The notes under the pieces were generated by a model. The model was not told the origin of the DNA. It did no database searches and saw only the letters and a program-made list of their open reading frames with translations. Shown piece after piece: positions 31,531-40,110 of a stretch of 48,139 nucleotides of DNA. The stretch's first letter is position 1, and the number at the start of each line of letters is the position of its first letter. The DNA is from Actinomadura montaniterrae (lineage in GTDB: Bacteria > Actinomycetota > Actinomycetes > Streptosporangiales > Streptosporangiaceae), in contig NZ_WBMR01000056.1 of the NCBI RefSeq assembly GCF_008923365.1, positions 1 to 48,139 on the forward strand. The letters run 5' to 3'. Position numbers and translations under genes: made by a program.

Positions 31531-32313
31531 ATGACCGACGACATCGACATCGCACCCATCGGCCTGCTGTCCGGCAAGGTCGTGTTCATCACCGGCGCCA
31601 GCCGCGGCATCGGGGCGGCCGCGGCGCGGCTGTTCGCCGCGGAGGGCGCCGCCGTCGTGCTCGCCGCCCGCGGCACCGACGCCCTCGAGCGCATCGTGAA
31701 GGAGATCCGCGCCGGCGGCGGCGTCGCCGACGCCGTCGCTCTCGATCTGGCCGACCCCGCGGGCATCCGCGCCGCGGTCGACCGCGTCGAGGACCTGCAC
31801 GGGCGGCTCGACGGAGCCTTCAACAACGGCGCGGCGGGCCAGCGGCCCGGCCCGCTCGACACCACCGCCGATGAGGACATCGACGAGCAGTTCGCCGTGA
31901 ACTTCCGCGCCCACTGGACCGCCATGAAGGCCGAGGCCGCGCTCATGCGCCGGGGCGGTGGCGGGGCGATCGTCAACACCTCCAGCATCGGCAGCCGCCG
32001 CGCGAACCCCGCCCTGCCCGCCTACGGCGCGATGAAGCGCGCGCTCAACAGCATCACCGAGACCGCCGCCGCCACCTGGGGGCCGGAGGGGATCCGCGTG
32101 AACGGCATCACCCCCGGCGGCACCGCCACGGAGATGATCGAGGAGTGGGAGGCGGTGTCCCCCGGCATCATCGAGGCGAACAACGCGGCGACCCCGCTCG
32201 GCCGGATGGCCCGGCCCCGCGAGGTCGCCGAGGCCGCCGCGTGGCTCCTCAGCGACAGGGCCTCGATGGTGACCGGAGCGATCCTGCCCGTCGACGGCGG
32301 CGCCGGCGCCTGA
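31531..32313 (+). CDS. Short-chain dehydrogenase/reductase, target of the divergent XRE regulator
   Basis: A 260-residue classical SDR. TGASRGIGAAAARLF is the dinucleotide-binding turn, and ARGTD after strand 2 suggests NADP(H). NNGAAG stands where NNAG is usual. NTSSIGS carries the catalytic Ser, YGAMK the Tyr and Lys, and TGAILPVDGGAGA is the C-terminal end. Substrate unknown. It is divergent from the MmyB-type regulator and is the last accessory gene before the conserved division block. Confidence 0.92.
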   Translation: MTDDIDIAPIGLLSGKVVFITGASRGIGAAAARLFAAEGAAVVLAARGTDALERIVKEIRAGGGVADAVALDLADPAGIRAAVDRVEDLHGRLDGAFNNGAAGQRPGPLDTTADEDIDEQFAVNFRAHWTAMKAEAALMRRGGGGAIVNTSSIGSRRANPALPAYGAMKRALNSITETAAATWGPEGIRVNGITPGGTATEMIEEWEAVSPGIIEANNAATPLGRMARPREVAEAAAWLLSDRASMVTGAILPVDGGAGA

Positions 32314-32435
32314 ACCCCCGGCCCTGACGACGCCCGGCACACCACCACAAATCAGACCTGGGGCCCAGGGTACTCGCCGGCGCGGCCGTCACTTGGGTCT
32401 CAGGGGTCACAGAAGACTGGCCCCGGTAACGAGGA

Positions 32436-32464
32436 AGACCCCGGAGCTTGCCGCTCCGGGGTCT
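32436..32464 (-). terminator. Terminator hairpin downstream of tRNA-Leu
   Basis: A perfect 12-bp stem (arm AGACCCCGGAGC) with the 5-base loop TTGCC. On the minus strand it follows the tRNA by about 43 bases and is trailed by a T-containing stretch (TCCTCGTT), so it probably ends the tRNA transcript. It could also stop read-through from the SDR gene on the plus strand. Confidence 0.8.
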
Positions 32465-32507
32465 GATTCGTCACTGTGGGGCTACGACTTTCGTCTGTAC
32501 CCCTGAG

Positions 32508-32590
32508 TGGGCGAGGAGGGATTTGAACCCTCACATCCTTTCGGACACACGGACCTGAACCGTGCGCGTCTGCCGTTCCGCCACCCGCCC
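32508..32590 (-). tRNA. tRNA-Leu (anticodon CAG)
   Basis: An 83-nt class II tRNA on the minus strand. The acceptor stem GGGCGGG pairs with CTCGCCC over seven positions (one G-U). The anticodon arm CACGG-TTCAGGT-CCGTG shows anticodon CAG, reading CUG, the dominant leucine codon here. A variable arm (TGTCCGAAAGGAT) and the T arm GAGGG-TTCAAAT-CCCTC follow. CCA is not encoded. A leucine tRNA next to fhaA is also found in Mycobacterium tuberculosis. Confidence 0.95.
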
Positions 32591-32717
32591 AGGGTGTCGT
32601 CCCGTCTCCGGGCGCTTGAAAAGGCTAGCACGGTCGCAGCAGTGGTTAGGTACTCGGATACTTCTCGCGAACCTTCGCACCGATACGATCGTCTACCAGT
32701 GGGGAGAGGAGGTGCCC

Positions 32718-33473
32718 GTGGGCGTCATTCAGCGCTTCGAGCGACGGCTCGAGGGCATGGTCGAAGGGGCCTTCGCCCGTGCCTTCAAGTCGGAGCTGCA
32801 GCCGGTCGAGGTGGCCAGTGCTGTGCAGCGCGAGATGGACGATCGGGCCGCGATCGTGGCGCAGGGCCGCACGCTGGTCCCGAACGACTTCGTCGTCGAG
32901 ATCTCTCAGCAGGACGGGCAGCGGCTGCAGGTGTACGCCGACAGCCTGAGCCAGGAGCTGGCGAATCTGGCGCGCGAGTACGCGAAGGAGCAGGGGTACT
33001 CCTTCGTGGGTCCGGTGCGCGTCCGGTTCGAGAACGCGGGGGACCTCGCCACGGGCATGTTCCGCATCCGGTCCGGTGTGATCAGGGGGTCCACCGTGGA
33101 GGGCGGGGAGATCCGCCAGCCGGTGAGCGACGTGCCGCAGGGCGGGCGGGGCGGCGCCTTCGCCGGCAACCCGCGGCTCCTGGTGACGACCGCCGTGGAG
33201 GGATCCGACACCACGCAGCGCACTTACGAGATCAACACTCCGGTCACCCTGCTGGGCCGCGGCACCGACTGCGACCTGCGTCTCGTCGATCCGGGCGTGT
33301 CCCGGCACCATGCCGAGATCCGCGTAGAAGGTCCCGAAATCGTGCTCGTGGATCTAGGGTCGACCAACGGCTCGTTCGTGAACGGGCAGCCGATCCGGCG
33401 GGTGACGCTGGTGGACGGCTCCCGGGTCACGATGGGCCGCACTACCCTTGTGTTCCGCCGCGATAGGGAGTAA
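32718..33473 (+). CDS. fhaA: FhaA-type FHA-domain protein (DUF3662 plus FHA)
   Basis: GTG 32718 is chosen because AGGAGG ends 5 bases upstream. The 251-residue protein has the FhaA N-terminal domain (GVIQRFERRLEGMVEGAFAR, QPVEVASAVQREMDDRAAI, VPNDFVVEIS), a short linker, and a C-terminal FHA domain (LLGRGTDCDLRLVDPGVSRH, then DLGSTNGSFVNG) that binds phosphothreonine. Mycobacterial FhaA is about twice as long because of an extended Gln/Gly-rich linker that is missing here. FhaA binds kinase-phosphorylated MviN and regulates peptidoglycan synthesis at the septum and pole. It opens the fhaA-pknB run. Confidence 0.93.
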   Translation: MGVIQRFERRLEGMVEGAFARAFKSELQPVEVASAVQREMDDRAAIVAQGRTLVPNDFVVEISQQDGQRLQVYADSLSQELANLAREYAKEQGYSFVGPVRVRFENAGDLATGMFRIRSGVIRGSTVEGGEIRQPVSDVPQGGRGGAFAGNPRLLVTTAVEGSDTTQRTYEINTPVTLLGRGTDCDLRLVDPGVSRHHAEIRVEGPEIVLVDLGSTNGSFVNGQPIRRVTLVDGSRVTMGRTTLVFRRDRE

Positions 33474-33484
33474 CCCCGACTCCG

Positions 33485-33997
33485 ATGTCCGATTTCACCC
33501 TCACGCTGATCAAGCTGGCGTTCCTCGCGGTGCTCTGGCTCTTCGTCATCGCGGCCGTCGGTGTGATCAGGGCCGACCTGTTCGGCTCGAAGGCGGCGAC
33601 GAAGGCGGCCACCCGGGCGGCCCAGCCTCCCCGTCCTCCGAAGGCGGGCCGGCCGCAGATGGCGGCGGCGCCCCCGCCGCCGTCGCGCCGCGGCGCCCAG
33701 GGCGGCGCCCCCAGCAAGCTCGTGGTCGTCCAGGGCGAGCGGGCCGGCACCGTCATCGATCTCACGGGGGTGCCCATCACCATCGGTCGCGCCAATGACG
33801 CCACGCTCGTGGTGACCGACGACTACGCTTCGAGCCGGCATGCCCGACTTTATGCGCAGGACGGTCAGTGGATCGTGGAAGATCTCGGCTCGACCAATGG
33901 CACATATCTCGGACGCACGAAGGTGACCCGGCCGATGCCGGTGCCCCCCGGCGTACCGGTCCGTATCGGCAAGACCGTGATCGAGCTGCGCAAATGA
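33485..33997 (+). CDS. fhaB: FhaB-type membrane-anchored FHA-domain protein
   Basis: A 170-residue protein with one N-terminal membrane helix (about residues 6-28, LIKLAFLAVLWLFVIAAVGV), a Pro/Ala-rich linker, and an FHA domain from about residue 78 (TIGRANDATLVVTDDYASSR with the Arg-Ser/His phosphothreonine pocket, then DLGSTNGTYLG). Its mycobacterial counterpart FipA/FhaB is phosphorylated by PknA and links the kinases to FtsZ and FtsQ. It starts 11 bases after fhaA and its stop overlaps the pstP start (ATGA). Confidence 0.93.
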   Translation: MSDFTLTLIKLAFLAVLWLFVIAAVGVIRADLFGSKAATKAATRAAQPPRPPKAGRPQMAAAPPPPSRRGAQGGAPSKLVVVQGERAGTVIDLTGVPITIGRANDATLVVTDDYASSRHARLYAQDGQWIVEDLGSTNGTYLGRTKVTRPMPVPPGVPVRIGKTVIELRK

Positions 33998-35583
33998 CAC
34001 TGGGAATCCGCTACGCCGCGCGCTCCGACGTCGGCATGCTGCGCGAGGGCAACGAGGACTCGGCGTACGCGGGGGCGCACCTGCTCGCGGTGGCCGACGG
34101 GATGGGCGGGCACGTCGGCGGCGAGATCGCCAGTGCCGCCGCGATCGACGCGCTGCGCGGGCTGGACAAGGACCTGCCCGCGAACGAGCTGCTGGCCGCG
34201 CTCGAGCACACGGTGAAGACGGCCAACGACAACCTGCACCGCATCGTGGAGTCCGACCCGGCCCTGCAGGGCATGGGAACGACGCTGACGGCGATGCTGT
34301 GGGCGGGCAACCAGGTCGCGCTGGTCCACATCGGGGACTCGCGCGCCTACCTGCTGCGGGACGGCAGCCTCTTCCAGATCACGCACGACCACACGCTGGT
34401 GCAGTCGCTGGTGGACGAGGGCCGGATCAGCCCGGACGAGGCGGCGACGCACCCGCAGCGGTCGCTGCTGCTGCGCGCGCTGGACGGCCGCGGCGAGGTC
34501 GACCCGGACCTGTCGCTGCGGGAGACGAAGGTCGGCGACCGCTACCTGCTGTGCTCGGACGGCCTGTCCGGCGTGGTGACGGCCGAGACGATCTTCCAGG
34601 TGCTGACCGACGTGGACGAGCCGGAGCAGGCGGTCCGGCAGCTGATCGACCTGGCGAACCGGGGCGGCGGTCCGGACAACATCACCTGCGTCGTCGCGGA
34701 CGTGGTGGACCTGGAGCGGCATCCGCCGACGGGCGGTCCGGGGCACGCGGTGGGCGCGGCGGCGAACGCGGCGCCGCCGGAGCCGCCGGGCGGCGGGACG
34801 GGCCCGAACGTCACGGTGGCGGACACCCCGGCGGGGCGGGCGGCGCAGCTGCGGGACACGATGCCGCAGCCGCCGGTCGCGGTGGACGAGATGCCGCCGC
34901 CGGCGCCGATGCCGATGAACGAGCCGATGGCGGGGCCGCCCGGCGCGATGCCGCAGGGCATGCAGGAGCCGATGGCGGCGCCGCAGCGGCGGCGCGGCGG
35001 GGGCGCGCGCCGGTGGACGTGGCTGATCGTGGTGGCGGGCGTCGTCGTGGTGGCCGTGGTGGCGGGCGGTTTCGTGCTGATCCAGAACGTCCGGAACGGC
35101 TACTACATCGGTTCCGAGGGCGGCAAGGTCGTCCTGTACCGGGGGACGACGCAGAAGGTCCCGCTGATCAGCCTGTCCCGGAAGGCCGACAAGCAGCCGA
35201 ACCCGCCGATCCTGGTCGCGGACCTCCCGCTGGACCTGCAGGCGCAGGTGAAGGGCACCTACACGGTGTCGGGGCCGTCCGCGCTGGACGATCTGAAGAA
35301 CCGGGTGTGCAAGTACGTCCTGACCGAGGAGTCCGGCAAGGTCGTCGTCGTCAAGGGGCAGGGCCAGCGCAACTGCCAGGAGAAGAAGATCACCAACAGC
35401 GACATCCCGCTGAGCGAGCTGCCGACGTCGGACGCGACCGCGGTGACGAAGGGCGGCCTCGCGTTCATCGGGCAGCAGGCGGCCGAGGCGAAGCTGCGCG
35501 AGCTCGGCGCCCGCCGCGACGCGTGCAAGGGGAGCAACCCCACCATCAAGGACTGCCCCTCCGACGGGGGTAGCCATAGATGA
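33994..35583 (+). CDS. pstP: PP2C-family Ser/Thr protein phosphatase PstP
   Basis: A 529-residue protein. Residues 1-240 form the PP2C domain with all metal-binding motifs: REGNEDSAY, VADGMGGHVGGE, HIGDSRAYLLRDG, LLCSDGLSGVV, and GGPDNITCVVADV. A Pro/Met-rich cytoplasmic linker (MPPPAPMPMNEPMAGPPGAM region) precedes one membrane helix at about 340-365, and an extracytoplasmic domain of about 160 residues with paired Cys follows. It removes phosphate from PknA, PknB and their substrates. Its start overlaps the fhaB stop and its stop overlaps the rodA start. Confidence 0.95.
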   Translation: MTLGIRYAARSDVGMLREGNEDSAYAGAHLLAVADGMGGHVGGEIASAAAIDALRGLDKDLPANELLAALEHTVKTANDNLHRIVESDPALQGMGTTLTAMLWAGNQVALVHIGDSRAYLLRDGSLFQITHDHTLVQSLVDEGRISPDEAATHPQRSLLLRALDGRGEVDPDLSLRETKVGDRYLLCSDGLSGVVTAETIFQVLTDVDEPEQAVRQLIDLANRGGGPDNITCVVADVVDLERHPPTGGPGHAVGAAANAAPPEPPGGGTGPNVTVADTPAGRAAQLRDTMPQPPVAVDEMPPPAPMPMNEPMAGPPGAMPQGMQEPMAAPQRRRGGGARRWTWLIVVAGVVVVAVVAGGFVLIQNVRNGYYIGSEGGKVVLYRGTTQKVPLISLSRKADKQPNPPILVADLPLDLQAQVKGTYTVSGPSALDDLKNRVCKYVLTEESGKVVVVKGQGQRNCQEKKITNSDIPLSELPTSDATAVTKGGLAFIGQQAAEAKLRELGARRDACKGSNPTIKDCPSDGGSHR

Positions 35584-37166
35584 ACTCGCTCGGGGAGCAG
35601 ATCAGGGCGGTCCTGCCCTACCAGCGGCGCAACGCGGCGTCGTTCGCGCTGCTGGCGTTCGCGATGGTGCTGACGCTGTCGGCGTTCGCGGAGGTCGGGC
35701 TGGCCCGTGACGGGCACATCCCCGCGGGGCTGTTCACCATCGGCGGCGGCCTGGTGGTGCTCGCGCTCGCCGCCTACTTCGTGCAGGCGAAGTTCCTGCC
35801 GTACGCCGACCCGCTGCTGCTGCCGCTCGCGGTGGCGCTGAACGGGCTCGGGCTGGCGATGATCTACCGGCTCGACCTGGACACCAGCGACACCAAGAAG
35901 GCCGCGCAGCTGGCCGGCAAGAAGCTGATCAAGGACGCGGCGGACGCGCCGGGCCAGCTGCTGTGGACGTTCGTCGGGATCGGGCTGTTCGTGGCCGCGG
36001 TCCTGATCATGCGGGACACCACCAAGACCGACGCGCCGCTGTCGTTCACGCCGAAGACCGCGCAGCGCTACACGTACCTGACCGGCCTGATCGCGATCAT
36101 CCTGCTGCTGCTGCCGATCGTGCCGGGCATCGGCGCGGAGATCAACGGCGCGCGGGTGTGGATCCACGTCGGGCCGCTGTCGGTGCAGCCGGGCGAGTTC
36201 GCCAAGCTGCTGCTGGTGGTGTTCTTCGCCGGGTACCTGGTGAACAAGCGGCAGGCGATGTCGCTGATCGGCAAGAAGATCGGCCCGTTCAGCCTGCCGC
36301 GCGCCCGCGACCTCGGCCCGATCGTCGTGATCTGGTTCTTCTGCCTGGGCGTGCTGTTCATGCAGAAGGACCTCGGCACGGCGCTGCTGTTCTTCGGCCT
36401 GTTCGTGTCGATGCTGTACATCGCGACGCAGCGGGTGTCGTGGGTGGCGATCGGCGTCGGGCTGCTGGCGGTGGGCGTGCTCGTCGCGACGCAGCTGCCG
36501 TTCATGGCGCACGTCAACCAGCGCATCGACATCTGGCAGAACCCGAAGCCGTACTTCGACGGCGGCTGCCTGCTGGACAGCGGCAGGGTCGTCCCGGTCA
36601 ACCCGGACACGACGATCTACAAGAAGGAGAAGGCCGCGGGCAGCGGCTACCCGGGCTTCACGGCCTGCGCGAAGCTCGGCGGCGAGTACTCCGACAGCCG
36701 GCAGCTGATGATGGGGCTGTTCGCGCTCGGCGAGGGCGGGGTGCTCGGCACGGGGCTCGGGCAGGGCCAGCCGTGGCAGACGCCGCTGTCGTTCAGCGAC
36801 TTCATCTTCGACTCGATGGGCGAGGAGCTCGGGCTGACCGGGCTCATGGCGCTGCTGCTCGTCTACGCCTTAATCGTGCAGCGCGGCATGAAGACCGCCG
36901 TGGCCGCGCGGGACCCGTACCTGAAGCTGTTCGCGGGCGGCGTCTCGTTCGTGCTGGGCCTGCAGGTCTTCGTGATCGTCGGCGGGGTGACCAAGCTGAT
37001 CCCGCTGACCGGTCTGACCACGCCGTTCCTGTCGCAGGGCGGTTCGTCGCTGATGGCGAACTGGATCCTGATCGCGATCCTGGTGCGGATGAGCCACGAC
37101 GCGCGCAAGCCCGCCCCGCAGGCCATCCAGGACGAGGGCATGACCCAGATCGTGAGCACGAGGTGA
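35580..37166 (+). CDS. rodA: SEDS-family peptidoglycan glycosyltransferase RodA/FtsW
   Basis: A 528-residue multi-pass SEDS protein that polymerises lipid II into glycan strands together with its class B PBP partner. Characteristic phrases include GARVWIHVGPLSVQPGEFAKL, QKDLGTALLFFG and GLTTPFLSQGGSSLMANWIL. Between residues of about 323 and 375, in the large extracytoplasmic loop, lies an insert with two Cys (FDGGCLLDSG and FTACAKLGGEYSDS) and a charged middle. It starts on the pstP stop codon (ATGA), and pbpA follows 10 bases after its stop. Confidence 0.95.
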   Translation: MNSLGEQIRAVLPYQRRNAASFALLAFAMVLTLSAFAEVGLARDGHIPAGLFTIGGGLVVLALAAYFVQAKFLPYADPLLLPLAVALNGLGLAMIYRLDLDTSDTKKAAQLAGKKLIKDAADAPGQLLWTFVGIGLFVAAVLIMRDTTKTDAPLSFTPKTAQRYTYLTGLIAIILLLLPIVPGIGAEINGARVWIHVGPLSVQPGEFAKLLLVVFFAGYLVNKRQAMSLIGKKIGPFSLPRARDLGPIVVIWFFCLGVLFMQKDLGTALLFFGLFVSMLYIATQRVSWVAIGVGLLAVGVLVATQLPFMAHVNQRIDIWQNPKPYFDGGCLLDSGRVVPVNPDTTIYKKEKAAGSGYPGFTACAKLGGEYSDSRQLMMGLFALGEGGVLGTGLGQGQPWQTPLSFSDFIFDSMGEELGLTGLMALLLVYALIVQRGMKTAVAARDPYLKLFAGGVSFVLGLQVFVIVGGVTKLIPLTGLTTPFLSQGGSSLMANWILIAILVRMSHDARKPAPQAIQDEGMTQIVSTR

Positions 37167-37176
37167 TCTCCGCTCC

Positions 37177-38658
37177 ATGAACATGGACAAGCCGATCCGG
37201 TGGGTGGCCGTCTTCGGGATGTTGCTGTTCTTCGGGCTGATGGCGCAGGTGAACTACGTCCAGGGCAGCGAGGCGGAGAGCCTGCGCACCGACCCGCACA
37301 ACGCGCGGCAGTACCAGGACGTGTTCAACTCGCCGCGCGGGCAGATCTCCGCGGGCGGCGAGGTGCTGGTCACGTCCACGCCGACGGGCAAGGACAACCC
37401 GAAGTACGGCCGGACGTACAAGGACGGGCCGGTGTTCGCGCCCGTCACCGGGTACTTCAACGGGAACGCCACGCAGGTCGAGCGGGCCTACAACTCGCTG
37501 CTCGGCGGCAAGGACAAGCGGATCGCCAGCCAGCACTGGTTCGACACGTTCATCGGCAAGAAGCCGGAGGGCGCGAACGTCGAGCTGACGATCAACCCGC
37601 AGGCGCAGCGGACCGCGTACGAGCAGCTGAAGGCCAAGACGGCGGCGGGCCGGCGCGGCGGCGCCGTGGTGATCGACGCGAAGACGGGCGCGGTGCAGGT
37701 GGCGGCGTCGTGGCCGTCCTTCGACCCGAACGAGGTGGCGCCGCAGACCGGCGACAAGGGCGTCAAGCGGCTGGAGCAGCTGAACAAGGGCAGCGGCGTG
37801 ATCCGGCCGCTGAACGACAACGCGCTGAGCCAGACGTTCCCGCCCGGGTCGACGTTCAAGACGGTGACGGCGACGGCCGCGATGAACCAGCTCGGGATGA
37901 ACGACCAGACGACGCTGGACACCTCCCCGCTGCGGCTGCCGGAGTCGGGCACGAACCTGCCGAACGACAGCGACACCGGCGCCTGCGGCGGCCAGGCGCC
38001 GATGAAGGACGCGTTCGCCCAGTCCTGCAACACCTCGTTCGGGCGGCTGGCGCTGCAGCTCGGCATCGAGCGGCTGAACAAGGGCGCCGCCGAGTACGGG
38101 TTCGGCAAGTCGGTGACGATCGAGCCGAAGATGCCCGCCGCGGAGAGCGACGTGCCGGTGAACTACACCGACGCCGACGGCAAGGAGCAGCACACCGGCC
38201 GGGACGCGACGGCGCGGTCCGGTATCGGCCAGGAGAACGTGCGGGCGACCCCGCTGCAGATGGCGATGGTCGCGTCGGCGATCGTGAACCACGGCAAGCT
38301 GATGAACCCCTACGTCGTGAACACGGTGCGGGCGAAGGACCAGAGCGAGCTGTACACCGCCTCCCCGAAGGAGTACGGCCAGCCGCTGTCGAGCGACCAG
38401 GCGTCCCAGTTCGAGGAGATGATGCGCGCGGTCGTCCAGGGAGGCACCGCGAAGAACCTGCAGGGCATGAACGTCGCCGGTAAGACCGGTACGGCGGAGC
38501 AGGGCCCCGGCATCCCGAACGCCCGCTGGTTCGTCGGGTTCGCCCCGGCCGACAACCCGCGCTACGGGTTCGCGGTGATGACCGAGGGCGACGGCTTCGG
38601 CGCGACCGGCGCGGGCCCGATCGCCGCGGCGATCATGCGCCAGGTGTTGAAGAAGTGA
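37177..38658 (+). CDS. pbpA: Class B penicillin-binding protein PbpA (transpeptidase)
   Basis: A 493-residue bitopic enzyme: membrane helix at about residues 7-25 (IRWVAVFGMLLFFGLMAQVNY), a dimerisation region with NSPRGQI, and the transpeptidase domain with STFK (about 226), SCN (about 284) and KTGTAE (about 436). It cross-links peptidoglycan stem peptides and works with the SEDS protein encoded just upstream. ATG 37177 is used; a second ATG two codons later is possible. In mycobacteria PbpA is phosphorylated by PknB and acts at the division site. Its stop overlaps the GTG start of pknA. Confidence 0.95.
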   Translation: MNMDKPIRWVAVFGMLLFFGLMAQVNYVQGSEAESLRTDPHNARQYQDVFNSPRGQISAGGEVLVTSTPTGKDNPKYGRTYKDGPVFAPVTGYFNGNATQVERAYNSLLGGKDKRIASQHWFDTFIGKKPEGANVELTINPQAQRTAYEQLKAKTAAGRRGGAVVIDAKTGAVQVAASWPSFDPNEVAPQTGDKGVKRLEQLNKGSGVIRPLNDNALSQTFPPGSTFKTVTATAAMNQLGMNDQTTLDTSPLRLPESGTNLPNDSDTGACGGQAPMKDAFAQSCNTSFGRLALQLGIERLNKGAAEYGFGKSVTIEPKMPAAESDVPVNYTDADGKEQHTGRDATARSGIGQENVRATPLQMAMVASAIVNHGKLMNPYVVNTVRAKDQSELYTASPKEYGQPLSSDQASQFEEMMRAVVQGGTAKNLQGMNVAGKTGTAEQGPGIPNARWFVGFAPADNPRYGFAVMTEGDGFGATGAGPIAAAIMRQVLKK

Positions 38659-40088
38659 GCGCGGGCCTCGTCCTGAAAGACCGGTACCGGCTGCTGGAGC
38701 GGCTGGCCGTCGGCGGGATGGGCGAGGTCTGGCGGGCCCGGGACGAGTCGCTGGGCCGTCCGGTCGCGGTGAAGCTGCTGCGGCTGGAGCTCGGCGGGGA
38801 CGTGTCGGCGCGGGCCCGGTTCGAGTCGGAGGCGCGGTTCGCGGCGGGCCTGCAGCACACGGGGATCGCGCAGGCGTTCGACTACGGCGAGCAGAACGGC
38901 CGCACGTTCCTGGTGATGGAGCTGGTGCCGGGCGAGCCGCTCGACGAGATCCTCGTCCGCGACGGCGGGCTGCCGGTGGAGGCCGTGCTGGACCTGCTGG
39001 TCCAGGCGGGCCGGGCCCTGGCGGTGGCGCACGAGGCGGGGATCGTGCACCGGGACGTCAAGCCGGCGAACCTGATGGTGTCGCCGGACGGCACCCTGAA
39101 GATCACCGACTTCGGGATCGCCCGGCGGCTGGCGGCGGCGTCGCAGACCGCGACCGGGATGGTCATGGGGACGGCGCACTACATCTCGCCGGAGCAGGCG
39201 TCGGCGAGCGGGATCACGACGGCCGCGGACCTGTACTCGCTGGGCGTGGTGGCCTACGAGTGCCTCGCCGGGGAGCCGCCGTTCGACGGGCGGACGCCGG
39301 TGGAGGTGGCGCTCAAGCACGTGCGGGACGCGCCGCCGGAGCTGCCGGCGCGGGTGCCGGCGCCGGCCCGGGCGCTGATCATGGAGATGCTGGCGAAGGA
39401 CCCGGCGGACCGTCCGGACGGGGCGACGGCGGTCGCGGACCGGGCCCTCGCGATCCGCCGGTCGCTGAGCACGGGCCGCCGGTCGCGGGACGGCCGGGCC
39501 GCCGCGGAGCGCCCGGCGGTCGTCGATCCGCTGGCGGCGCCGCGCACGGGGCCCGCCCCGGACCGGACCACGCGATCATCCGCTTTGTCGGGATTTGACG
39601 CAGACGGTGCGGAGGATAACCTCACCACCGGGACAGTGACCGCGCAACGGCGCACGGTACTGGCGTTCACCTCGGTCGCCGCCGTGCTGCTGGTGGTGGG
39701 AGCCATCGTCGCCGGCTCGCTGTGGAAGGGCGCGTCGGGTGCGGCCCGCGACCGGCGGGACGCGCCGCGGGCCCCCGTGATGAGCCCGGTCGGCGGTGAC
39801 AGCGTCGACGTTCCGGCCACTGATCCCGGCAGACCATCCGCGGACCGGACACAGACCCCCACACCGGCTGTCACCCGGCCGCACCGGACACATAGGATCC
39901 GTCCGTCAACGCCACGGAGCCGCCACGCGTCTCCTTCGCACAAGCCGACCACGAAACCGTCCCGGGCGACTCCCACCGCCCCTGAGCCAACACCGACACC
40001 GACGGCGAACACCACGACTCCGTCAACTCCGAGCCCGGATCCCTCGCCCACGCAGAGCGGGGAGCTAAGTTCGGACCACAAGGTGTAG
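38655..40088 (+). CDS. pknA: Membrane Ser/Thr protein kinase PknA-like
   Basis: A 477-residue Hanks-type kinase starting at GTG 38655, which overlaps the pbpA stop (GTGA). The kinase domain covers residues 8-265: LAVGGMGEVW (Gly-rich loop), VAVKLL (Lys), HRDVKPANLM (catalytic loop) and DFGIAR (metal loop), with SPEQAS ending the activation segment. A juxtamembrane Arg-rich stretch precedes a helix at about 331-353 (LAFTSVAAVLLVVGAIVAGS). The extracytoplasmic tail is Pro/Thr-rich without PASTA repeats, as in PknA. Targets in relatives include FtsZ, FhaB and cell-shape proteins. Confidence 0.93.
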   Translation: MSAGLVLKDRYRLLERLAVGGMGEVWRARDESLGRPVAVKLLRLELGGDVSARARFESEARFAAGLQHTGIAQAFDYGEQNGRTFLVMELVPGEPLDEILVRDGGLPVEAVLDLLVQAGRALAVAHEAGIVHRDVKPANLMVSPDGTLKITDFGIARRLAAASQTATGMVMGTAHYISPEQASASGITTAADLYSLGVVAYECLAGEPPFDGRTPVEVALKHVRDAPPELPARVPAPARALIMEMLAKDPADRPDGATAVADRALAIRRSLSTGRRSRDGRAAAERPAVVDPLAAPRTGPAPDRTTRSSALSGFDADGAEDNLTTGTVTAQRRTVLAFTSVAAVLLVVGAIVAGSLWKGASGAARDRRDAPRAPVMSPVGGDSVDVPATDPGRPSADRTQTPTPAVTRPHRTHRIRPSTPRSRHASPSHKPTTKPSRATPTAPEPTPTPTANTTTPSTPSPDPSPTQSGELSSDHKV

Positions 40089-40110
40089 ACGTACGAGGGA
40101 AAGTGCACAT

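Noticed and set aside
26953..32313. Plus-strand open frame of about 1,790 codons
   Set aside because: Only its last 260 codons form a real protein (the SDR at 31531). The rest runs out of frame through the GT genes and antisense to the XRE regulator.
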